From: an uncultured Eubacteriales bacterium
GTDB taxonomy: Bacteria; Bacillota; Clostridia; Oscillospirales; Oscillospiraceae
Reading direction: 5' to 3'
Assembly (NCBI GenBank): GCA_900545925.1
Contig: URAZ01000002.1
Coordinates: 1 to 64,000 of the forward strand
DNA: 64,000 nucleotides
In this document: positions 7,496 through 15,646 of the stretch, in pieces
Layout of the letters: each line of letters starts with the position of its first letter
How positions within the stretch are numbered: position 1 is the stretch's first letter
Program-made: the position numbers and the translations under genes
Notes under the pieces: model-generated
Databases searched by the model: none
What the model was told of the DNA's origin: nothing
The model's input: the letters and a program-made list of their open reading frames with translations, nothing else

Positions 7496-9688
7496 ATGAA
7501 GAAATCCCAACGGCTGGCCGCCGTTCTTCTGATTTTGCTCATGCTCTGCGGCTGCTCGATGCCGGCAACTCCAAACACCGTAGTTCTGCCGCAGACACCT
7601 GCGGAAAACCACACAGAATCTGCGCCTGCTTCAGCGGAACCGGCGCAGACGACGCCGGAAACCAACGCGTTTCATCTGGAATACGAGCAGACCACACTGC
7701 CGGAGCCGCTTTCATCCGTCACGGCTCTGGCCATGCTGGAAGAAACGCTTCTGCTGGGCGGCGTTTCGGAGACGGGACTGGCTCTCGTGCGCCTGACACC
7801 GGAAGGGCGCAGCGAAGAACTTCCGCTTCCGGGCAGCACGGAATATCTTTACGCGCTCTGCCCGGATGGCGCAGGCGGGGCCTGGCTGCTCTGCGGAAGT
7901 CTGCCGAAGGGCTATTTCGACGCGTCTGGCAATTTCAGGTTTCTTTCGCAGGAACCGGAGGGTAAGCTTGCGCTGGCGCACTATGATGCTGCGTTTGCCT
8001 TGCAGGAGATCGTACTTTTGCAGACACTGTACACTGACCGCTTTTTCCAGTTGCGCCGCCTTGACGGAGGCTTCTGCATGATGAGCGCGTCCCTGCTTGT
8101 TCGTCTGGATGAAACGGGCGCGGAGACGGCGCGGCAGAGTCTGGACGCCAAGGACGGCTGGAGTTTTGCTGCCATGCAGGAGACGGACGGCGTATTATAC
8201 GCCCTGACGCGAAACCTTTATGGGATAGAACTGCCGGAACTGCGCAAATTCACGCCGGACACGCTTTCTGCACTGGAGTCCGATGTCTGCACGTCCGAGA
8301 TCACCGGGCTTGGCCTGCGCGCAGACGGACGGCTGCTGATGGGAAACAGTGAGGAACTCTTTGCGTATGATACCGGCTCTGGAGAAACCGAAACGCTTGT
8401 CCGCTGGCAGGAGATCGGAGCAAACGTGCTCACCGAACAGCCTTGGGAACTGGAAGACGGGTATCTGTTTTTTTCGCCGGGCGATACATCTCTCCAGCGC
8501 CTGCGCCGCGTTCCCGGACAGGCGCCCGTCCGGACCGTGCTCACGCTGGCAGTCGTGTGCGACAATACACCGTTCGGGGCGTTCACGCAGATGCTGCAGG
8601 ACTTCAACCTCAATCAAGACGCATATCGGATCGACTGGACACTCTACACGGATTCGCAGTACGCGGACGGCGAACCGGTCGATCTGCTGCGCACGGAGCT
8701 CATCGCCGGACGGGGCCCGGATCTGTTCGCGTTTTATACAAACGGCTACAACCCCGTTCCGCTTGCGGCGGAGGACGTCTGCGCAGATCTTCTGCCGTTG
8801 GTGGGCGGCGCGATCACCCGCGACACGCTTCTGCCGGGATTATTCGACCTGATGCAGTCAGACGGAGCACTGTATCAGCTACCGCTGACCGTCTCAGTCG
8901 ATACGCTCATCGCACCGTCGCGCCTCATCCCGCAGCCAGGCGTGACGTTCGCCGAGTTCGAGCAGGCACGCAGCCAGATGCCGGACGGCTGGGTCCCCAT
9001 CGACTCGTGGAACACGCCGGACAATCTGTTTTCCTTCTGCGTCCCGTTCTGCATCGGCGCGTATACAAACAGGGACGCCGGAACCTGCGACTTTGAAACG
9101 CAGGGCTTCTACGACTGCCTCGCATGGTGCAAAGCATGGGGCGGCGACGGCTCGACCCCGGATGCGCCGGAGACGACGCTGGTCAAGCTTACAAGCATCC
9201 GAGGCATCGATCAGCTTGCTGGGCAGAGCGAGTATATCGCACAGAACTGGTTTGACGAACCGGGATACACCTATGCAGGCTTCCCCACGGAGTCCGGCAG
9301 CGGCAGCGCCTATCAGGTTTTGTCGAGCCTCGGCCTTGGCCAGCAGTGCAGCGATTTGGACGGTGCGAGGGCATTTCTCGAGTTCTGCTTCTCCTATTCG
9401 CAGGACGGCGAACTTCCGGCAAACTTCCAGCGTTTGCAATCGGAACTGACCGCGTATCAAACTGCGGCCCCGGACGGCGCGGAAAATACGGTCAGCGAAG
9501 CTGATGCGACACAGTTTTACGATCTGCTGGACAGCATCACCGTGCTGGAGGGACCGGATGGGGCGTTGGCCGAGATTATCAAGGAAGAAACTGCCGCTTA
9601 TTTTGCCGGCAGCATGACGGCTGAACAAGCCGCGCAGAACATCCAGTCCCGCGCGAGCATTTACCTGCAGGAGCACCGCAGAGCATGA
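7496..9688 (+). CDS. Large extracellular solute-binding lipoprotein
   Basis: This 730-residue lipoprotein has a signal peptide with lipobox LCGC (cysteine about 20), then a 300-residue N-terminal region of repeated beta-strand character (propeller-like: ALAMLEETLLLGG, GAGGAWLLCGS). From about residue 350 comes a periplasmic-binding-protein fold of the ABC sugar-type family (AYRIDWTLYTDSQ, TELIAGRGPDLFAF, GALYQLPLTVSVDTLIAPS). Similar two-part lipoproteins are common in gut Clostridia. No ABC permease or ATPase gene is next to it, so its transport partner, if any, is elsewhere. A ribosome binding site (AAAGGAGG) precedes the ATG. Substrate unknown. Confidence 0.85.
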   Translation: MKKSQRLAAVLLILLMLCGCSMPATPNTVVLPQTPAENHTESAPASAEPAQTTPETNAFHLEYEQTTLPEPLSSVTALAMLEETLLLGGVSETGLALVRLTPEGRSEELPLPGSTEYLYALCPDGAGGAWLLCGSLPKGYFDASGNFRFLSQEPEGKLALAHYDAAFALQEIVLLQTLYTDRFFQLRRLDGGFCMMSASLLVRLDETGAETARQSLDAKDGWSFAAMQETDGVLYALTRNLYGIELPELRKFTPDTLSALESDVCTSEITGLGLRADGRLLMGNSEELFAYDTGSGETETLVRWQEIGANVLTEQPWELEDGYLFFSPGDTSLQRLRRVPGQAPVRTVLTLAVVCDNTPFGAFTQMLQDFNLNQDAYRIDWTLYTDSQYADGEPVDLLRTELIAGRGPDLFAFYTNGYNPVPLAAEDVCADLLPLVGGAITRDTLLPGLFDLMQSDGALYQLPLTVSVDTLIAPSRLIPQPGVTFAEFEQARSQMPDGWVPIDSWNTPDNLFSFCVPFCIGAYTNRDAGTCDFETQGFYDCLAWCKAWGGDGSTPDAPETTLVKLTSIRGIDQLAGQSEYIAQNWFDEPGYTYAGFPTESGSGSAYQVLSSLGLGQQCSDLDGARAFLEFCFSYSQDGELPANFQRLQSELTAYQTAAPDGAENTVSEADATQFYDLLDSITVLEGPDGALAEIIKEETAAYFAGSMTAEQAAQNIQSRASIYLQEHRRA

Positions 9689-9692
9689 CAAA

Positions 9693-9714
9693 GCCCCGGC
9701 CGAACCGGGGCTCC
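9693..9714. terminator. GC-rich hairpin after the lipoprotein gene
   Basis: AGCCCCGG and CCGGGGCT pair around GCCGAA. It is shared by the lipoprotein gene and the convergent small ORF; T tails are weak on both strands. Confidence 0.55.
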
Positions 9715-9716
9715 GG

Positions 9717-9806
9717 TCAGCGTCGGCTGACCTCATACTCTTCATCACGGAAGATCCAATCATCCAGATCGCCACAGTCTGCCGGTTCGTCATTTCTGTA
9801 TCTCAT
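9717..9806 (-). CDS. Putative 29-residue acidic small protein
   Basis: A short frame encodes a 29-residue, strongly acidic peptide (MRYRNDEPADCGDLDDWIF...). It is preceded by AAAAAAGGAGGCAATGAA directly before the ATG, an excellent ribosome binding site, and ends at a stop before the 9693-9714 hairpin. It lies downstream of glutamine synthetase, beyond a GC-rich hairpin. No family was recognised. Support is the ribosome binding site and codon-like composition only. Confidence 0.5.
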   Translation of the reverse strand: MRYRNDEPADCGDLDDWIFRDEEYEVSRR

Positions 9807-9877
9807 TTCATTGCCTCCTTTTTTGCAATCCAGATTAGTATATGGAGCCGCGCGTGAAAATGCGCGTGAAATATGAC

Positions 9878-9908
9878 GGCGGCCCGCAGGTTTTTCCTGC
9901 GGGCCGCC
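9878..9908 (-). terminator. Strong hairpin downstream of glutamine synthetase
   Basis: A perfect 13-bp stem (9878-9890 with 9896-9908) with loop TTTTT on the plus strand. On the minus strand the following bases are only moderately T-rich, so it may be a processing or weak termination signal. Confidence 0.55.
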
Positions 9909-9980
9909 GCCGACACAAATGAAAAGAGGAATCATGAAACAGACTTTGCTGGAATGTACGCAAGTCGCACAGAGGAACAA

Positions 9981-12074
9981 TCAGCGGACGCTGAACAGCA
10001 GTTCGCCGTAGGTCGGATACGGCCAGCAGGCACGGGCCGTGAGCGTCTCCATCTCATCTACAGCCAGACGCAGTTCCGCCATGTCTTTGAAGACCTCGGC
10101 CTGATAAAAATCGGCGGCCTCCTGCGCACTGGGCAATTCACCCGCCTGCATAAGCGCATCGGAAAGCTTTGCGGCATCCTCGCTGGCCGTCTCGGTCAGT
10201 GCCGACAGCCGTGCGGCCGTCCTGCATTCATAGCTGCCCGCCGTGTCTCCGAGCAGGCTCTTCTTCTCTGCGGCCGTTCGGACAAGCTTTGCCGTATAAT
10301 CCGAGACAGCAGGCAGGATATCGGTCTGCACCATGTCCAGCATGGTAAGCGCCTCGATGCGCAGCACTTTGCTGTAGTTTTCCAGCAGGATCTCATAGCG
10401 GGCATGCAGTTCCGTTTCGCTGTAGACCTTGTGTGTTGCGAACAGACGCACGTTCTTTTCTTTCATCAGATACGGCGCACAGGCAGGCGTGGTCTTGAGG
10501 TTCAGAAGGCCTCGCTTCTCAGCCTCCTCCAGCCAGCTTGCGTCATAGCCGTTGCCGTTGAAGATGATACGCTTGTGCGCACGGATGGTATCGCGGATGA
10601 GATCGTGCAGAGCGGTCTCGAAATCTTCTGCTCCCTCGAGTTTGTCAGCGTACTGCCGCAGGGACTCTGCGACAGCGGTGTTCAAAACGACGTTCGCGTC
10701 GGAAATAGATGCAGCGGAGCCGAGCATACGGAACTCAAACTTGTTGCCGGTGAAGGCGAAAGGCGAGGTGCGGTTGCGGTCGGTCGTGTCCTTCGGGAAT
10801 TTAGGCAGGACATGGACGCCGATCTTCAGAAGTTCCTTTTCCTTCGCGTCATAGGCCGTGTCGGATTCAATCGCGTCCAGAATTTCCGTCAGTTCCGTGC
10901 CGAGGAACATGGACACAACGGCGGGCGGCGCCTCGTTCGCGCCCAGCCGGTGGTCGTTGCCGGCGGAAGCCACGGAAATACGCAGCAAATCCTGATAATC
11001 ATCGACTGCCTGAATAACGGCGCACAGGAACAGCAAAAACTGCGCATTCTCGCTCGGTGTCTCGCCGGGCTCAAGCAGGTTGACGCCTGCGTCAGTCGAA
11101 ATAGACCAGTTGTTGTGTTTGCCGGAGCCATTGACGCCTGCGAATGGCTTTTCATGCAGCAGACAGACCATGCCGTGCTTGCGCGCGATCTTCTGCATGA
11201 GTTCCATCGTCAGCTGGTTGTGGTCGGCGGAGATATTGGTGGTGGTGAAGACAGGCGCAAGTTCATGCTGCGCCGGGGCGACCTCGTTGTGCTCAGTCTT
11301 GGCCAGAACGCCGAGCTCCCAGAGTTCCTTGTCCAGATCCTGCATGAATGCAGCCACGCGCGGCTTGATGGTGCCGAAATAATGATCGTCCAGTTCCTGT
11401 CCCTTCGGCGGCTTCGAGCCAAAGAGCGTCCTGCCGGTGTAGAGAAGATCCTTACGCTTGTTATAAAGCGCCTCGTCGATCAGGAAATATTCCTGCTCCG
11501 GGCCGACCGTCGTACGCACGGCCTTGACGGAGGTGTGGCCGAACAGCCTCAGAATGCGCAGGCCCTGCTTGTTGATAGCCTGCATGGAACGCAGCAGCGG
11601 CGTTTTTTTGTCGAGCGCCTCGCCGCCGTAGGAACAGAATGCGGTCGGGATATAGAGCACATGATCCTTGATGAACGCGAAAGAGGTCGGATCCCATGCC
11701 GTGTAGCCCCGCGCTTCAAACGTGGCGCGCAGGCCGCCGGAGGGGAAGCTGGACGCATCCGGCTCGCCCTGGATGAGTTCCTTGCCGGAAAACTCCATAA
11801 TCACGCCGCCGTCTGCGGTCGGAGAAATGAACGAGTCATGCTTTTCCGCCGTGATGCCGGTCATGGGCTGGAACCAGTGGGTAAAATGCGTTGCGCCGAG
11901 TTCGATAGCCCAGTCCTTCATGGAATTGGCCACGACGTTAGCCGCAGCCAAATCGAGCCGCTTGCCCTCGTGAATGGCAGCATAAACGTCCTTGAATACC
12001 TCTTTCGGCAGCTTCTGCTTCATGACTGATTCGCTGAACACATGACAGCCAAAGAAATCCGATACCGTCTGCAT
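9981..12074 (-). CDS. glnA: Type III glutamine synthetase
   Basis: This 697-residue enzyme is GS-III (GlnN class), which makes glutamine from glutamate, ammonia and ATP. The length is typical of GS-III and well above GS-I. Landmarks include an N-terminal block FTHWFQPMTG, the catalytic region AKTEHNEVAPAQHELAP with FTTTNISADHNQLTME, the glutamate/ammonia block GVNGSGKHNNWS, and a NDHRLGANEAPPAV segment. The start ATG follows GTGAGGTTTTTTT. A perfect sigma-A promoter is about 125 bases upstream and a strong hairpin plus T run lies in the leader, so attenuation is likely. A divergent ANTAR-domain gene, a class known to act on leader terminators of nitrogen genes, is next door. Confidence 0.97.
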   Translation of the reverse strand: MQTVSDFFGCHVFSESVMKQKLPKEVFKDVYAAIHEGKRLDLAAANVVANSMKDWAIELGATHFTHWFQPMTGITAEKHDSFISPTADGGVIMEFSGKELIQGEPDASSFPSGGLRATFEARGYTAWDPTSFAFIKDHVLYIPTAFCSYGGEALDKKTPLLRSMQAINKQGLRILRLFGHTSVKAVRTTVGPEQEYFLIDEALYNKRKDLLYTGRTLFGSKPPKGQELDDHYFGTIKPRVAAFMQDLDKELWELGVLAKTEHNEVAPAQHELAPVFTTTNISADHNQLTMELMQKIARKHGMVCLLHEKPFAGVNGSGKHNNWSISTDAGVNLLEPGETPSENAQFLLFLCAVIQAVDDYQDLLRISVASAGNDHRLGANEAPPAVVSMFLGTELTEILDAIESDTAYDAKEKELLKIGVHVLPKFPKDTTDRNRTSPFAFTGNKFEFRMLGSAASISDANVVLNTAVAESLRQYADKLEGAEDFETALHDLIRDTIRAHKRIIFNGNGYDASWLEEAEKRGLLNLKTTPACAPYLMKEKNVRLFATHKVYSETELHARYEILLENYSKVLRIEALTMLDMVQTDILPAVSDYTAKLVRTAAEKKSLLGDTAGSYECRTAARLSALTETASEDAAKLSDALMQAGELPSAQEAADFYQAEVFKDMAELRLAVDEMETLTARACWPYPTYGELLFSVR

Positions 12075-12093
12075 AAAAAAACCTCACTTTCTC

Positions 12094-12145
12094 AAAAAAG
12101 CGGCAAAGGCGCGCACAGAACCGAAGCTGTACGACGCCTTTGCCG
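12094..12145 (-). terminator. Leader terminator (attenuator candidate) of glutamine synthetase
   Basis: On the minus strand: an 11-bp perfect stem (12101-12111 with 12135-12145), an inner 7-bp stem capped by a cUUCGg loop, then CTTTTTTGAG. It lies between the promoter and the start codon of glnA, so transcripts must read through it. Confidence 0.85.
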
Positions 12146-12200
12146 TTTACCGTTTCCATGTGAGCCGGGAAAAGCACTCCCGAGCCGTTTGTTTGAGCGA

Positions 12201-12229
12201 ATTATACGCGCGCGGCTGGCAAATGTCAA
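12201..12229 (-). promoter_or_regulatory. glutamine synthetase promoter
   Basis: On the minus strand: TTGACA (complement of 12224-12229), 17-base spacer, TATAAT (complement of 12201-12206), a perfect sigma-A consensus. Confidence 0.9.
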
Positions 12230-12291
12230 GCCCTGTTCGGGAAAAAACGGTATCTGTTTTCCTTATCGCGGCGTTCAGCCAGAGAAATGGA

Positions 12292-12320
12292 TTGACAGAA
12301 ACAGGGCCGCTGCATAAAAT
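12292..12320 (+). promoter_or_regulatory. Promoter of the ANTAR gene
   Basis: TTGACA (12292-12297), 17-base spacer, TAAAAT (12315-12320), about 29 bases before the ATG. It is divergent from the glnA promoter. Confidence 0.85.
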
Positions 12321-12348
12321 AGAGTGTGATTGAGAGAGGGCTGAGAAC

Positions 12349-12924
12349 ATGGAACAGGCGGGAAAGAATACGATCCTTCTGGTGCGCGGCACGGCAGCGG
12401 AGCCGGTCGGCCTGTCCGCGTTTGCAGCCGCACAGCCGGATGTACAGGTTCAGACGGTATCCGGCCTTGACGAAGCACGCACCGCGCTCGGGCGGCAGCA
12501 CCCGACACTCATCGTCATGCAGTCCGATGAGCCGGGTGTGCAGGATCTGCGCCGCTGCGCCGAGATGGCGGCAGGGGCCGAGGCTGTGTTTCTGCTGCTG
12601 GTGCGGCAGGAGGCATACAGCGCAGTCTGGCGCTTTTTGCAGAAAAGCGGCGTGTGCGTCATGGCATGGCCGATGGAGCCGGCAATCCTGACCCAGACGC
12701 TGCGGAATCTGCTGCTGCTGAAAAAGAGCATGCAGGCCCAAACCGATCAGCTGCGTTCACAGCTTCAGGATCTCAAACGCATCCAGAAGGCGAAAGGGCT
12801 TCTCATGCGGCAGCTTGGCATGACGGAGCAGGACGCGCACCGCTGGATTGAAAAGGCCGCGATGGACCGCTGCGTCAAGAAACGGGAGATCGCTGAAACC
12901 ATCATCCGCATGTATGAATTGTAA
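12349..12924 (+). CDS. ANTAR-domain RNA-binding antiterminator with degenerate receiver
   Basis: The 191-residue protein has a receiver-like N-terminal fold (about 1-120), a coiled-coil (about 122-145, MQAQTDQLRSQLQDLKRIQ) and a C-terminal ANTAR domain (about 140-190: KAKGLLMRQLGMTEQDAHRWI ends are conserved, then KKREIAETII). ANTAR proteins bind leader RNAs and prevent termination, often at nitrogen genes. The receiver lacks the usual residues: the acidic pair after strand 1 reads LLVRGT, the phospho-acceptor aspartate position reads IVMQSD, and the strand 5 lysine is absent (MAWPM). It therefore probably is not controlled by phosphorylation. It is divergent from glutamine synthetase, its most likely target. 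Confidence 0.9.
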   Translation: MEQAGKNTILLVRGTAAEPVGLSAFAAAQPDVQVQTVSGLDEARTALGRQHPTLIVMQSDEPGVQDLRRCAEMAAGAEAVFLLLVRQEAYSAVWRFLQKSGVCVMAWPMEPAILTQTLRNLLLLKKSMQAQTDQLRSQLQDLKRIQKAKGLLMRQLGMTEQDAHRWIEKAAMDRCVKKREIAETIIRMYEL

Positions 12925-12950
12925 GCAGCCGCGCTTTTATGGCATAAACA

Positions 12951-12976
12951 GGGCCGGAACCTGACGGTTCCGGCCC
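12951..12976. terminator. Bidirectional hairpin between ANTAR and C26 genes
   Basis: GGGCCGGAAC pairs with GTTCCGGCCC around a 6-base loop. It is shared by two convergent genes; T tails are modest. Confidence 0.65.
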
Positions 12977-12998
12977 TTGGCATATTCAGACATCCGTC

Positions 12999-13688
12999 CT
13001 ACAGGACGACGCGGAACAAATCATCGTTCTGGTCGTCAGCCTCTGGGTGGAACTGGACGCCCAGCATCTGCTCACCATATTCCAGCGCTTCGATCGTACC
13101 GTCGTCCGTTCGGCCCGCAACGCACAGCGACTGCGCCGGGTGCGTGATGCGGTAATTGTGCATCGACGCGCCCATGATCGTCTGCTTTCCCGTCAGGCGT
13201 TCCAGACGGCTGCCGGGTGTCACATGGACGGGATGCTTGAAGCGTTCGACATTGTCCCGCGTGATATGGCCGTCCCAGTGTCCGTCCACAGGTTCTGTGA
13301 ACATATAGCGTTCCTTTTTCATCTGCTCGAACAGCGCGAGCAGCGGCCGGTCCCAGCCGCGCCGCTCCGCCTCCTCGGCGACGAGAAAATAAGTGTTCAT
13401 CATCTGCATCCCAAGGCAGATGCCAAGCACAGGCTTGCCGGATTTGGCAGCGTACTCCATAATCTGAAAATGGTACGGATAAAATCGTGCCCCGCCGCAA
13501 AACACAAATGCGTCACAGAGCGCCAGACTATCCTGCGCAGCATAGCCGTCGCTGCTGAGAATGCCGATAGGCGTTGCGCCGTTTGCAAGAATGCGCTTTG
13601 GATAGCCGTTCACAAATAAATACTGATCCGCGTACAGATCCTCCGAGCCGAACAGCTTCGCGCCCGGCACGATCCCGATGATTCGCAT
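12999..13688 (-). CDS. Peptidase C26 / class I glutamine amidotransferase-like hydrolase
   Basis: This 229-residue protein is of the gamma-glutamyl-gamma-aminobutyrate hydrolase (PuuD-like, C26) type. The nucleophile cysteine lies in GICLGMQ, and the catalytic His/Glu in GVQFHPE near the C-terminus. The strand-1 GIVPG and HNYRITHP are also family-like. Such enzymes cleave gamma-glutamyl bonds, but the substrate is not evident. Some family signatures differ from classical PuuD, so the name is by fold. The start ATG (MRIIGIVPG) follows GAAAGGAGAAACGC; a longer open frame upstream is ignored. Confidence 0.85.
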   Translation of the reverse strand: MRIIGIVPGAKLFGSEDLYADQYLFVNGYPKRILANGATPIGILSSDGYAAQDSLALCDAFVFCGGARFYPYHFQIMEYAAKSGKPVLGICLGMQMMNTYFLVAEEAERRGWDRPLLALFEQMKKERYMFTEPVDGHWDGHITRDNVERFKHPVHVTPGSRLERLTGKQTIMGASMHNYRITHPAQSLCVAGRTDDGTIEALEYGEQMLGVQFHPEADDQNDDLFRVVL

Positions 13689-14011
13689 GCGTTTCTCCTT
13701 TCGGCCGGGACACATCCATCCCGTTATTTTTCGCCTCATCTTAGCATATTCCGCATAAAATTGCAATCCGGCATACGGGGCATCACAACTGCTGTGTTCC
13801 CCAATCCCGAAAACGCGGCAAGTTCCACAAAAATATAACTTATTTTTTGTTTGCCAAACAGAAAGTTTGTATTGCTTAACGGATTTTTAACGCGTATACT
13901 TGATTCTGAAGCTAGAATAACGGCCAGCACGGGGCACTTTTCCCTTTTCGGTCCCGCCGCCTGCCACCGCATCCGCGGCTCCGGCTATCAAATAAAAGGA
14001 GTTTTTTACAA
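13689..14011 (+). other. Intergenic region with permease promoter and leader
   Basis: This 323-base stretch between divergent genes holds the promoter of the permease (13872-13900) and a leader of about 100 bases before its AAAGGAG site. No purine riboswitch core was recognised. Confidence 0.6.
13872..13900 (+). promoter_or_regulatory. Promoter of the nucleobase permease
   Basis: TTGCTT (13872-13877), 17-base spacer, TATACT (13895-13900). Confidence 0.75.
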
Positions 14012-15412
14012 ATGAAAGACCAGAAATCCCGCGCACCGGCGTCCGTCAGCAACATCTATAGGCTTGACGGCAGAGTTCCGGTCGGCAAAGCCATTCCCTT
14101 CGGCCTGCAGCATGTGCTGGCCATGTTCGTGGCAAACGTCACGCCCGTCATGCTGATTGCAAGCGTCGCCGTCTATAACGGTCAGGCGTTCACCGCCATC
14201 GACACGGCACTGCTCATTCAGGCAGCCATGCTCGTCGCCGGTATCGGCACGCTCATCCAGCTGTATCCCGTCTGGCGCATTGGCTCACGCCTGCCCGTCG
14301 TGATGGGCCTGAGTTTCACGTTCCTGTCCGCCATGATGACGCTGGCCGCGAAAGATTACGGTCTGATGATCGGCGCAGTGATTGTGGGCGGTTGCATAGA
14401 GGGATTTCTCGGTCTGACTGCGAAATACTGGCGTCGCTTCGTCAGCCCCATCGTCTCGGCCTGCGTCGTGACGACCATCGGCTTCAGCCTTCTTTCCACT
14501 GGCATTTCGTCCTTCGCAAGTTCCTCCGTCTATCCGACCGGTGCATGGCAGAACCTGCTCGTCGCGGTCATTACGCTGGCTGCCTGCCTTATCTATAACT
14601 CGCTTGCCAAGGGCTTCTGGAAGCAGTTGTACGTTCTGTTCGGCCTGATCGTGGGCTATATCGTCTCGCTGTTCTTCGGCATGGTCGATTTTGCGTCCAT
14701 GAAGAGCACCGTGCAGGAACTCGGCATCATCGCACTGCCGAAGCTGTTTGCCTTTACGCCGAAGTTTGACATCGGCGCGATCATTTCCGTCACGCTCGTC
14801 TTCCTCGTCTCCGCTGCAGAGACCATCGGTGATACCTCCGCCGTCTGCACCGGCGGTCTTGGCCGGGATATCACAGAGAAGGAAGTCTCAGGCTCCCTTG
14901 CCTGCGACGGCTTTATCTCCGCCGTCTCCGGCGGCGTGTTCGGCTGCCCGCCCATCACGTCCTTCAGCCAGAACGTCGGCCTTGTCGCCATGACGAAGGT
15001 CGTCAACCGCTTCACCATCATGTTTGGCGCGCTAACGCTCATTCTGGCCGGTCTGTTCCCGCCCGTGGGCGCGTTCTTCTCCACGCTTCCCGACTGCGTG
15101 CTCGGCGGCTGCACGGTCATCATGTTCGGCGCCATCATCGTCTCCGGTGTCACGATGCTCGGCGAATGCGGCTTTGACCAGCGCAACACCATCATCGCCG
15201 CAACAAGCTTTGCCATCGGCATCGGCGTGACGCAGGTTCCGGAATTCTTCTCCGGCATGCCGCAGATCGTAAGCGACATTTTTGCAGGCAACCCCGTTGC
15301 TGGCGTATTTGTGGTTGCGATGATCCTGTCTCTGGCTCTGCCCAAGAAGGTCAAGATGGAGGAGGTCGGCGCACTGACCGAGAACACCATCGACAGCACA
15401 AAACCGGAATAA
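14012..15412 (+). CDS. Xanthine/uracil permease (NCS2/NAT family)
   Basis: This 466-residue, highly hydrophobic protein is a nucleobase-ascorbate transporter family symporter. It begins with the family block PFGLQHVLAMFVANVTP and carries the signature SFSQNVGLVAMTKVVNR, whose Q-N-x-G-x4-T pattern is typical of xanthine and urate permeases rather than uracil. About 12-14 membrane segments can be seen. It is a single gene with its own promoter and terminator. The substrate (xanthine, urate or other purine) is inferred from the motif. Confidence 0.92.
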   Translation: MKDQKSRAPASVSNIYRLDGRVPVGKAIPFGLQHVLAMFVANVTPVMLIASVAVYNGQAFTAIDTALLIQAAMLVAGIGTLIQLYPVWRIGSRLPVVMGLSFTFLSAMMTLAAKDYGLMIGAVIVGGCIEGFLGLTAKYWRRFVSPIVSACVVTTIGFSLLSTGISSFASSSVYPTGAWQNLLVAVITLAACLIYNSLAKGFWKQLYVLFGLIVGYIVSLFFGMVDFASMKSTVQELGIIALPKLFAFTPKFDIGAIISVTLVFLVSAAETIGDTSAVCTGGLGRDITEKEVSGSLACDGFISAVSGGVFGCPPITSFSQNVGLVAMTKVVNRFTIMFGALTLILAGLFPPVGAFFSTLPDCVLGGCTVIMFGAIIVSGVTMLGECGFDQRNTIIAATSFAIGIGVTQVPEFFSGMPQIVSDIFAGNPVAGVFVVAMILSLALPKKVKMEEVGALTENTIDSTKPE

Positions 15413-15429
15413 CACAAACACAGTTTTAC

Positions 15430-15467
15430 AAACAGGAGCATTTCGCCGATGCGGAATGCTCCTGTTT
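15430..15467 (+). terminator. Terminator after the permease
   Basis: AAACAGGAGCATT pairs with AATGCTCCTGTTT (13 bp) around a 12-base loop. The tail is short in T. Confidence 0.75.
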
Positions 15468-15494
15468 CAGTATGTCAAAATAAAATGGCACAAA

Positions 15495-15535
15495 ACATGC
15501 CGCAAATTCGTAACTTAGCGGGCCGATGTACCTAC
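15495..15535. repeat. Degenerate fragment of repeat family 1
   Basis: The blocks GCAAATTCGTAACTTAG and GGGCCGATGT resemble the interior and end of the element at 6865-6969. The fragment is short and decayed, and no paired terminus is seen. Confidence 0.4.
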
Positions 15536-15587
15536 GTTGCCCTTGACAATAGCTTCAATGGGCAGCCGGGTGGGAACGCTTCCGCTC

Positions 15588-15616
15588 TTGTCAATGGCCG
15601 CCGGGACTGATATAAT
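15588..15616 (+). promoter_or_regulatory. recQ promoter
   Basis: TTGTCA (15588-15593), 17-base spacer, TATAAT (15611-15616), about 30 bases before the ATG. Confidence 0.8.
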
Positions 15617-15646
15617 GTAGAAAAAAGGCGAAGGAGAGGCGGAGGT

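Noticed and set aside
9873..12029. A 718-codon plus-strand open frame opposite glutamine synthetase
   Set aside because: It is a shadow frame of a GC-rich gene; the translation has no domain, and the minus-strand frame is a clear GS-III.
12146..12200. Twin hexaloop ANTAR binding hairpins in the glutamine synthetase leader
   Set aside because: Only one short hairpin (CGGGA/TCCCG) was found and its loop does not show A1 and G4 of a six-base loop.
13901..14011. Purine riboswitch before the xanthine/uracil permease
   Set aside because: The conserved junction and loop sequences of purine riboswitches were not found in the leader; the gene family raised the idea but the sequence does not support it.
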